This document shows, one piece after another, positions 57,901-64,000 of a stretch of 64,000 nt of DNA. The position numbers were made by a program, and so were the translations under genes. The stretch comes from DATBVX01 sp963695985. GTDB lineage: Bacteria > Pseudomonadota > Gammaproteobacteria > Steroidobacterales > Steroidobacteraceae. Positions within the stretch are counted from its first letter, which is position 1; every line of letters begins with the position of its first letter. The stretch lies in assembly GCA_963695985.1 (NCBI GenBank), contig CAVOIC010000005.1:62001-126000 (forward strand), written 5' to 3'. Below the pieces are notes generated by a model. The model was not told the origin of the DNA, ran no database searches, and was given only the letters and a program-made list of their open reading frames with translations.

Positions 57901-59004
57901 TTGACATATATGGAGGAAATTGGACGCGCGCATAGCTTTTACCGAGGGCGGGTGGCGCTGTGCGCCATCTTAAGATCGCTTGGTATCACTGCCGGTGACG
58001 AGGTAATCGTGCAGGCGTTCACCTGTCTTGCGGTTGTCGAAGGAATCCGGGCGTGTGGCGCGACGCCGCGGTTCACCGACATTGAGCCAAGTGGTTATAC
58101 CATTGACCCTGCTCGGCTGGAGGAGCGCATTTCTGTGCGGACGAAGGCGCTCGTTGTGCAACACACCTTCGGACTTCCAGCGCGCATGACCCGCATCATG
58201 GAGATTGCACAACGACACGGGGTGCCAGTTATCGAAGATTGCTGCCACACCTATGGCACGTGCATCGACGGCACCCGTGTTGGAACATTTGGAGTTGCGG
58301 CCTTCTATTCGTTCGAATGGGGCAAGCCGCTGGTACTGGGGCTGGGCGGTGTGGCGGTCGTGCGAGATGCCGAGCTCGGCAGGCAACTGGAACTGATTTA
58401 CATGCGCGATTTCTGTGCGCCGCCACTCTTGCGTCAGCTCAAGCTGGAAGCGCAATACCAGGCATTCCGCCTCCTTTATCGTCCGTCTGTCTACTGGCTG
58501 ATTCGAGACGCGTTTCAGGGACTGTCGCGTATAGGCGTTGCCGAAGGGAGCTATCACGGTCTAGGGGCCACCGTGGCGTCCGATTTCGGGTGGACCATGG
58601 CGCCGATTCTGCGGCGGCGTCTTGGCTCCCGGCTGCGGGACTTGCCTGCCCAGGCGCAGAGGGCACGAGCGATAGTTCGCTCCTACCGCGCCCGCGTGCG
58701 GGCAGCCGGCGTCGAGCATCCGCTCGTAGATGAAACAGCGGACGTGCTGGTTCGGTACCCCTTGCGTGTCGCCGCCAAGGAACAATTGCTCGCGTCTGCG
58801 CGGCGGGCGCGGGTTGAGCTGGCGGGCTGGTATTCCACGCCGGTCCACCCCATCCCGCTCGCGAGCCTTCACGAGGTTGGGCTTGATCCAGCCGAATGCC
58901 CTGAGGCGGTTAGGCGCTGTGCGGAGATCGTCACCCTGCCTGTGAACACGCGTGTTACCGAGGCCTCCATCGAGCGAGCCGCGGCCTTCTTTGCCGCTGG
59001 CTGA
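57901..59004 (+). CDS. DegT/DnrJ/EryC1-type PLP aminotransferase, divergent subfamily
   Basis: This 367-aa fold-type I PLP protein has the sugar aminotransferase layout: AILRSLGITAGDEVIVQAFTC, the cofactor Asp-type segment VPVIEDCCHTYGT, and a lysine at 142 in FEWGKPLVLGLGG. That lysine motif differs from the usual SFxPSKxLGCxGDGG of nucleotide-sugar transaminases, so this is a divergent branch and may act on another substrate or use PLP differently. TTG 57901 is the first start; ATG 57910 or an indel-hidden ATG at 57897 are alternatives. The mid-protein hydrophobic/basic stretch (LLRQLKLEAQYQAFRLLYRP) is also unusual. Confidence 0.8.
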   Translation: MTYMEEIGRAHSFYRGRVALCAILRSLGITAGDEVIVQAFTCLAVVEGIRACGATPRFTDIEPSGYTIDPARLEERISVRTKALVVQHTFGLPARMTRIMEIAQRHGVPVIEDCCHTYGTCIDGTRVGTFGVAAFYSFEWGKPLVLGLGGVAVVRDAELGRQLELIYMRDFCAPPLLRQLKLEAQYQAFRLLYRPSVYWLIRDAFQGLSRIGVAEGSYHGLGATVASDFGWTMAPILRRRLGSRLRDLPAQAQRARAIVRSYRARVRAAGVEHPLVDETADVLVRYPLRVAAKEQLLASARRARVELAGWYSTPVHPIPLASLHEVGLDPAECPEAVRRCAEIVTLPVNTRVTEASIERAAAFFAAG

Positions 59005-59106
59005 CGGAGGCAATTCCCCGACGAGTACTGATGGCGGTCTGGCGATGTGAGTTGCACTACAATGCCGGGCCGATCGTGGCGAGGTAGTTCAATGCGAGGT
59101 CCGCGC

Positions 59107-60219
59107 ATGTTGACGCGTAGGCAAATACCATTTTTCAACTATCCGGCCCTGTTTGCTGAAATCGAACCGGAAGTGATGTCGGCTGTGCGCGACGTCTTCG
59201 CGCGGGGCGCTTACATCATGCAACGCGACCTGCTGGAGTTCGAGGCGGAACTCGCCACGTACCTCGGTGTGAAGCACGCTATCGGTGTAGCCGACGGCAC
59301 TATGGGCCTGCTTCTTCCGCTCATGACACTCGACCTGAAGCCTGGTGATGAGGTCTTGGTTCCGTCCCACACGTTCGCCGCCTCTGCTGCTGCCATTCAT
59401 CACGCGGGAGGCGTTCCAGTTCCGGTCGATTGCGGTCGAGACCATCTCATCGACGCGACATCCGCAGCCGGCGCAGTTACCAGTCGGACGCGCGGCATCA
59501 TGCCCGTGCAATTGAATGGTCGAACCGCGGACATGGACGCGCTGCTCGACCTAGCGAGCCGCCGGGGCTTGTTCATCGTAGAAGATTCCTGCCAAGCACT
59601 TGGCTCTTGCTTCAAGGGTCGGTTTGCCGGAACGTTCGGCATCGCTGGGTCTATCAGCTTCTATCCATCCAAGACGCTTGGCTGCTTTGGAGATGGTGGC
59701 GCAGTCATTACAAATGATGACGGCCTTGCGGAAGAGGTCCGGATACTCCGAGACCATGGTCGCGGGCCAGACGGTGAGGTCTGGCGTTGGGGCTACAACG
59801 CGCGACTCGACAACCTACAAGCCGCGATACTCCGCATCAAGTTGCGAAAGTATTCACAATACATCGGCAGGCGGCGTGAGCTCGCATCGATCTACGACGC
59901 TAGGCTCCACGGTCTGGCAGACGTGTTACTGCCGCCAGCTCCCGATTCGTCTGACGAGCATTTTGACATCTTTCAGAACTACGAGATCGAAGCGGACGAT
60001 CGTGACCGACTCCGCGCACACCTTGAGGCGCGTGGAGTGCGAACCATCCTGCAATGGGGCGGTAAGACGTTGCATCAATTCTCACGCCTTGGGCTGAACG
60101 CCTCGCTGCCGTATACGGAGAAGATGGTCTCGCGCTTCATGCTGCTGCCAATGAATACCTCACTGAGCAACGAGGATGTGCACTACATATGCGATTGCAT
60201 CGAAGAATTCTACGAGTGA
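59107..60219 (+). CDS. DegT/DnrJ/EryC1-type nucleotide-sugar aminotransferase (WbpE candidate)
   Basis: This 370-aa PLP enzyme is a canonical member. It has KPGDEVLVPSHTFAAS near residue 78, FIVEDSCQALGS with the cofactor Asp, and the Schiff-base Lys189 in FYPSKTLGCFGDGGA. The end domain shows GYNARLDNLQAAIL. It could aminate the 3-keto sugar made by WbpB, giving UDP-GlcNAc3NA, and is the best WbpE candidate in the window, though it sits distally. ATG 59107 has GAGG 7 nt upstream and is preferred to upstream starts at 59092 and 59047. Confidence 0.88.
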   Translation: MLTRRQIPFFNYPALFAEIEPEVMSAVRDVFARGAYIMQRDLLEFEAELATYLGVKHAIGVADGTMGLLLPLMTLDLKPGDEVLVPSHTFAASAAAIHHAGGVPVPVDCGRDHLIDATSAAGAVTSRTRGIMPVQLNGRTADMDALLDLASRRGLFIVEDSCQALGSCFKGRFAGTFGIAGSISFYPSKTLGCFGDGGAVITNDDGLAEEVRILRDHGRGPDGEVWRWGYNARLDNLQAAILRIKLRKYSQYIGRRRELASIYDARLHGLADVLLPPAPDSSDEHFDIFQNYEIEADDRDRLRAHLEARGVRTILQWGGKTLHQFSRLGLNASLPYTEKMVSRFMLLPMNTSLSNEDVHYICDCIEEFYE

Positions 60220-60230
60220 GCGGCTGAGTC

Positions 60231-60995
60231 ATGGGCAAAGAGACTCCTCCGGCGGTTGCCGGCGGCTTGCGTACGCAAGCCGAACGCGTTGAAGCAGAGC
60301 GCAATCGCAAATGCTTCGAGCGTAACCCGAGTACTTGGGAAGCGAAGCTCGAAAACTTCCCAAAGTACGTACGCCGTCAGAACCTGACCCGGTTCCTCGC
60401 TCTCTACGAAATTTTCAAAAGGGTGCTTGCCGTCAAAGGCTCGATCATTGAGTGTGGTGTCAATCAAGGCTTCGGCCTGATGACCTGGGCCAAGCTGTCT
60501 GCCCTCTTGGAGCCGGCAAATCTCACACGAAGAATTTACGGGTTCGACACGTTCGCAGGGTTCCCTTCGCTGTCCGATGCGGATCGCGCCGCGGGCAGTC
60601 GTCACGTAGTCGCTGGCGACCTCTATGCGGACTCGCACGACGAACTCGTCGAACTGATTGCGGCGCACGACAGCACGCGCTTTCTCGGGCACATCACCAA
60701 AGTACGGTTGATCAAGGGTGACGCCTGCGTAAGCATACCGGAGTTCGTCAAGCAATCTCCGCACCTGGTGGTTAGCCTGCTATTCCTCGACTTCGATCTC
60801 TATGAGCCGACAAGAGCGGCGCTAGATGCATTCCTGCCACGCATGCCAAGAGGAGCAATCGTGGCGTTCGATGAACTCGACAATCCCTTGTGGCCCGGGG
60901 AGACCACGGCAATGCTTCAAGTGTTGGAGCGCTACAAGTTGCGCATCGAACGGCTACCGTTCGATCCGTACATCGGGTTCGCAGAGCTGACTTAG
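60231..60995 (+). CDS. TylF/MycF family sugar O-methyltransferase
   Basis: This 254-aa class I methyltransferase has the TylF family core: SIIECGVNQGFGLMTWAKL near residue 80, YGFDTFAGFPS, KVRLIKGDACVSIPEFV, and the metal-associated LLFLDFDLYEPTRAALDAF with DELDNPLWPGET. TylF/MycF enzymes methylate hydroxyls of deoxysugars in a Mg-dependent way; those in polysaccharide loci probably methylate a sugar nucleotide or the chain. It lies 11 bp after the DegT gene and 11 bp before the split transketolase. Confidence 0.85.
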   Translation: MGKETPPAVAGGLRTQAERVEAERNRKCFERNPSTWEAKLENFPKYVRRQNLTRFLALYEIFKRVLAVKGSIIECGVNQGFGLMTWAKLSALLEPANLTRRIYGFDTFAGFPSLSDADRAAGSRHVVAGDLYADSHDELVELIAAHDSTRFLGHITKVRLIKGDACVSIPEFVKQSPHLVVSLLFLDFDLYEPTRAALDAFLPRMPRGAIVAFDELDNPLWPGETTAMLQVLERYKLRIERLPFDPYIGFAELT

Positions 60996-61006
60996 GAGCC
61001 TCGACG

Positions 61007-61852
61007 TTGAGCGCAACATTTCTTGCGACCGCGCGCTCGCTCCGTGCCACCGAGGATCTCGCCAGGTCAATTAGGCTACATGCCCTGAGGATGACCAGCC
61101 GCGGCGGAGGATCCCATGTCGGCTCGGTGCTTTCGATGGCGGATATCATCGCCGTCTTGTATGGCCGCGTGCTACGCGTCGACTCGCAACGGCCAGACCT
61201 ACCGGAGCGGGATCGGTTCATCCTGAGCAAGGGCCACGCCGGCGCGGGAGTGTATGCGGCTCTGGCTGAGTGCGGTTTCTTCGAGGTCAGTCGGCTAGAT
61301 CAGCACTACGCCAATGGCTCCGTGCTGAGCGGCCATGTCTCGCACAAAGGCGTTCCCGGGGTTGAACTATCGACCGGATCGTTGGGTCACGGGCTCGGGG
61401 TGGCATGCGGTATGGCGTACGCCGCGCGACTTGGGAACAAGGGCCACCGCACGTTCGTTCTACTAAGCGACGGAGAATGTGACGAAGGCTCGAATTGGGA
61501 GGCCATTCACTTCGCGGGCCACCATCGCCTCGGTCGACTGATCGCGTTGGTCGACTACAACCGCATCCAGAGTCTTAAGGGTACGGAGGAGACGCTTGGC
61601 CTGGAACCGTTTGCTGAGAAGTGGCGCAGCTTTCGCTGGAATGTCCGGGAAGTGGACGGGCACGATCATGCTGCACTCGCCTCGGCTCTTGATATTGAGC
61701 GCGATACCGATGCGCCGCCGACTTGTGTGCTCGCGAACACGGTCAAGGGCAAGGGCGTCTCGTTCATGGAGAACTCCGTCCTATGGCACTACCGGATACC
61801 GCGGGGCGCTGAGCTGGACGCGGCACTCAAAGAGCTGGGCGGTGAGCCGTGA
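61007..61852 (+). CDS. Transketolase N-terminal (ThDP-binding) subunit
   Basis: This 281-aa protein corresponds to the first half of transketolase: RMTSRGGGSHVGSVLSMADI, ERDRFILSKGHAGAGVYAAL, TGSLGHGLGVACGMAYA, and the ThDP-Mg motif GDGECDEGSNWEA...VDYN. The start is TTG 61007, set by a TAGGAG site 8 nt upstream; the frame is open earlier but overlaps the methyltransferase. Its stop overlaps the GTG of the C-terminal subunit gene. Split transketolases in sugar loci are often specialised and separate from the central-metabolism enzyme. Confidence 0.9.
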   Translation: MSATFLATARSLRATEDLARSIRLHALRMTSRGGGSHVGSVLSMADIIAVLYGRVLRVDSQRPDLPERDRFILSKGHAGAGVYAALAECGFFEVSRLDQHYANGSVLSGHVSHKGVPGVELSTGSLGHGLGVACGMAYAARLGNKGHRTFVLLSDGECDEGSNWEAIHFAGHHRLGRLIALVDYNRIQSLKGTEETLGLEPFAEKWRSFRWNVREVDGHDHAALASALDIERDTDAPPTCVLANTVKGKGVSFMENSVLWHYRIPRGAELDAALKELGGEP

Positions 61853-62769
61853 GAGCTGCGTTTCTCGAGAGGCTGCTCGAACGCGCTGTCGCCGATCCGC
61901 GCATTACTCTTGTGACCGGGGACCTCGGCTTCGGTGTCCTCGATGAGTTCGAGGCGCGCCTCCCACGTCAATACCTCAATGCTGGAGTCGCCGAGCAGAA
62001 CATGACCGCCGTAGCGACCGGCATGGCCCTCGAGGGACACATCGTATTCACGTATTCCATCGGCAACTTCCCGACCCTGCGCTGCCTGGAGCAGTTACGG
62101 AACGACGCGTTCTACCACGAGGCTAGCGTGAAGGTTGTCAGCGTTGGCGGCGGATTCAGCTATGGCCCGCTTGGCATGTCGCATCATGCAACCGAGGACC
62201 TCAGCATCCTCCGGGCATTGCCCGGGGTGACGATCTGCGCACCATGCAGCGCGTTTGAGACCCGATGCCTCGTCGATGCGCTGATCGCACTGCCTGGTCC
62301 CGCCTACCTGCGGCTCGAGCGAAGCGCTGCAGGCTTCGTAGACACAACGCCTCCTGAGTGCGAGCTTGGTCGTGCGCGCAGACTTCGTGAGGGCACTGCG
62401 TGTACGCTCATTGCGTCTGGCGGCATTACGGTTGATGCGCAAGCAGCGGCCACCATGCTCGCGCAAAAGGGTATCGAGTGTCGGGTGCTGAGCATGCACA
62501 CGCTCAAGCCGCTCGATGTCGAGTCGATCGCAGACGCAGCAGCGGAAACCGGCGGCATCTGCACGATAGAAGAGAATTCGATACTCGGCGGATTGGGTGG
62601 GGCCGTGGCCGAGGTGTGTCTGGAGCAGCGCGTGCGACCGCGATGGTTCAAACGCCTCGGCATCAGGGACTGCTACATCAGCGCGGTCGGCGATCAGGCG
62701 TACCTGCGCCGCGCTGTGGGCATCGATGCCGAGTCGATCGCTCACACGGTGTCCGCCGAGCTCGGCTGA
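61849..62769 (+). CDS. Transketolase C-terminal (pyrimidine-binding) subunit
   Basis: This 306-aa partner carries the pyrimidine-binding domain with the catalytic glutamate in NAGVAEQNMTAVATGMALEG, the GGFSYGPLGMSHHATEDLSILR segment, and the C-terminal domain (EENSILGGLGGAVAEV). With the preceding gene it forms a heterodimeric transketolase- or DXS-like enzyme transferring a two-carbon unit. GTG 61849 overlaps the upstream stop. It sits beside a DegT transaminase and a TylF methyltransferase, suggesting that the product is an unusual sugar rather than a pentose phosphate. Confidence 0.9.
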   Translation: MRAAFLERLLERAVADPRITLVTGDLGFGVLDEFEARLPRQYLNAGVAEQNMTAVATGMALEGHIVFTYSIGNFPTLRCLEQLRNDAFYHEASVKVVSVGGGFSYGPLGMSHHATEDLSILRALPGVTICAPCSAFETRCLVDALIALPGPAYLRLERSAAGFVDTTPPECELGRARRLREGTACTLIASGGITVDAQAAATMLAQKGIECRVLSMHTLKPLDVESIADAAAETGGICTIEENSILGGLGGAVAEVCLEQRVRPRWFKRLGIRDCYISAVGDQAYLRRAVGIDAESIAHTVSAELG

Positions 62770-62785
62770 ATCGTAGGCGCTGACG

Positions 62786-63502
62786 GTGGACGTGAAGCGC
62801 GCGTTCGATCTCATCTGTGCTTGTTTGCTGCTCGTGATCGCGCTGCCGCTGCTTCTCGCAGTCGCGATCGCGATCTATGCATACGACCTGCACAACCCGC
62901 TATATGTAGCGCCGAGGGTAGGGCGCGATGGCCGGATTTTCCGCATGGTGAAATTCCGTTCTATGGTCGTGAATGCCGATCGCGCCGGCGTCACATCGAC
63001 GTCCTCAACGGATTCGCGGATTACACGCGTCGGGCATTTCGTACGCCGCTTCAAGCTCGACGAGCTAGTGCAGCTTTGGAATGTCGTACGAGGTGACATG
63101 TCGCTGGTGGGTCCGCGGCCCAACGTGCCGAGCGGTGTAGCGGCCTACACTCCTGCCGAGCAGCGCCTCCTGCGCCTTCGCCCTGGAGTCACGGATATCT
63201 CCTCCATTGTCTTCGCGGACGAAGGGGAGATCCTTAGGGGTCATCACGACGCCGATGTAGCCTACGATCAGTTGATTCGTCCTTGGAAGAGCCGTCTCGG
63301 CCTCTTCTACATCGATCACGCCGATATCAGGTTGGACGTGCGGATAGTCTGGCTGACCGTCGTCGCCATCGTTTCGCGGCCATTAGCGCTCGAGCGGGTC
63401 CACACCCTGCTTGTCAATATGGGCGCGCCGGAGGAACTGGTGCGGGTGGCTCTACGGCGTGATGTGCTCACTCCAGGTCTGCCGCCCACTATCCCGGGGT
63501 GA
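62786..63502 (+). CDS. Initiating sugar-1-phosphate transferase (bacterial sugar transferase family)
   Basis: This 238-aa phosphoglycosyltransferase moves a sugar 1-phosphate from a UDP-sugar to undecaprenyl phosphate and so starts repeat-unit assembly. A single N-terminal re-entrant helix (LICACLLLVIALPLLLAVAI, residues about 9-28) is followed by the catalytic domain with FRMVKFRSMVVNAD, the Asp-Glu pair in FKLDELVQLWNV, and GDMSLVGPRPNVP. It is a short PglC/WbaP-C-like form without the four extra helices. Start GTG 62786. A weak hairpin follows at 63512. Confidence 0.9.
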   Translation: MDVKRAFDLICACLLLVIALPLLLAVAIAIYAYDLHNPLYVAPRVGRDGRIFRMVKFRSMVVNADRAGVTSTSSTDSRITRVGHFVRRFKLDELVQLWNVVRGDMSLVGPRPNVPSGVAAYTPAEQRLLRLRPGVTDISSIVFADEGEILRGHHDADVAYDQLIRPWKSRLGLFYIDHADIRLDVRIVWLTVVAIVSRPLALERVHTLLVNMGAPEELVRVALRRDVLTPGLPPTIPG

Positions 63503-63511
63503 ACGATAACC

Positions 63512-63535
63512 GGTCGAGGCAGCGCGCCTCGTACC
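63512..63535 (+). terminator. Possible terminator at the end of the polysaccharide operon
   Basis: CGAGGC (63515-63520) and GCCTCG (63526-63531) form a 6-bp stem with loop AGCGC, extendable by three pairs if one T is bulged. It begins about 10 nt after the last gene. No U-run follows, so the call is weak. Confidence 0.35.
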
Positions 63536-63658
63536 CGCGCATTGGCGTGAGATGACCTACAGACGTCGGATCCAAGTGCTGATCACTAAGCAGATGCAGG
63601 CGCAGCGATTGCAGATACCGAAATAAAACGCGCATACCTTCTAATTTGATCTCCTGAG

Positions 63659-64000
63659 TCAGCCCTCGAGCGCGGCGAATCGATCTTCGTACAGGATCGC
63701 GAACTGGGCGAGCGCGGCCTTCCATTCCACGGCCGGACCGGCTCGCCATTTCTGCGCGATCTTCGTCAGCGCTAGGTACAGAAGTTTGATCGCTGCTTCG
63801 TCGTTCGGGAAGTGTCCGCGATTCTTGATGATCTTGTGCAATTGCATGTGCAGGCTCTCGATCGCGTTGGTCGTGTACAGCACGCGGCGTACTTCGCTCG
63901 GGAAGGCGAAGAACGGCACGACCTGGCTCCAGTTGCGCTTCCAGCTCGCGGCGATGGCCGGATACTTCTTGCCCCAGGCACTGGCCTCGAAGTCGCTCAA
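63659..64000 (-). CDS. IS256 family transposase, C-terminal part (cut by window edge)
   Basis: The 113 residues read through the right edge and represent the end of a Mutator/IS256-type DDE transposase. The segments WKRNWSQVVPFFAFP, VRRVLYTTNAIESLHMQL and IIKNRGHFPNDEAAIKLLYLAL are diagnostic, and the final catalytic Glu is in NAIES. The true start lies outside the window. The 156 bp between its stop and the sugar transferase should contain the element's terminal inverted repeat, which cannot be fixed without the other end. Confidence 0.9.
   Translation of the reverse strand: MSDFEASAWGKKYPAIAASWKRNWSQVVPFFAFPSEVRRVLYTTNAIESLHMQLHKIIKNRGHFPNDEAAIKLLYLALTKIAQKWRAGPAVEWKAALAQFAILYEDRFAALEG

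Overview
The window is GC-rich bacterial DNA that reads as a gammaproteobacterial chromosome. The best evidence is the order tig-clpP-clpX-lon-tRNA(Val)-tRNA(Asp)-ppiD, followed by fabI, mltD, gloB, a methyltransferase, rnhA and dnaQ. A UrcA-family secreted protein and many SDR and Wbp-type sugar enzymes would fit an environmental, Steroidobacter/Nevskia/xanthomonad-like lineage. I cannot place it more finely from sequence alone.

Layout. 0-2.8 kb: tRNA-His and a two-subunit molybdenum hydroxylase. 2.9-8.8 kb: a carbon module of phosphoketolase, histidine phosphatase, phosphoglucomutase and transaldolase, then tRNA-Lys. 9-11.5 kb: a winged-helix/hydrolase fusion regulator, a UrcA protein and a small outer-membrane barrel. 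11.6-15.5 kb (minus strand): a SulP transporter, a 92-aa protein, a PPK2 polyphosphate kinase and a coiled-coil protein in one operon. 15.7-30.8 kb: tRNA-Leu and the housekeeping proteostasis, envelope and replication block. 30.9-63.5 kb: one large surface-polysaccharide locus. 63.6 kb to the end: the 3' part of an IS256-type transposase.

The polysaccharide locus has precursor genes (UDP-HexNAc dehydrogenase, nucleotide-sugar epimerase, pgi, gmd). It also has export genes: two tandem Wzi proteins, one very large multi-SLBB export protein, Wzz, a Wzx flippase and a Wzy-like polymerase. A set of WbpB, WbpD, HisH, HisF, WbpG and a WbpI/WecB-type epimerase, with the WbpA-like dehydrogenase and a DegT aminotransferase, accounts for every step to an acetamidino-uronic acid of the UDP-ManNAc(3NAm)A type. 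The distal end carries glycosyltransferases, two different DegT enzymes, a TylF-type methyltransferase, a split transketolase and an initiating phosphoglycosyltransferase. A vapBC toxin-antitoxin pair with a clear operator and a deleted Uma2 gene lie inside the locus.

At least 20 single-base frame changes fall in the locus: about 31.1-42.5 kb, plus 48.2 kb and 57.7 kb. Nearly all read as one extra base, and coding sense resumes at once in the next frame. They hit pgi as well as accessory genes, so I treat them as probable sequencing or assembly insertions. The 'pseudogene' entries for wbpA-like, pgi, both wzi genes and the export gene are probably intact in the organism. The Uma2 remnant, by contrast, has lost its central domain and is a genuine pseudogene.
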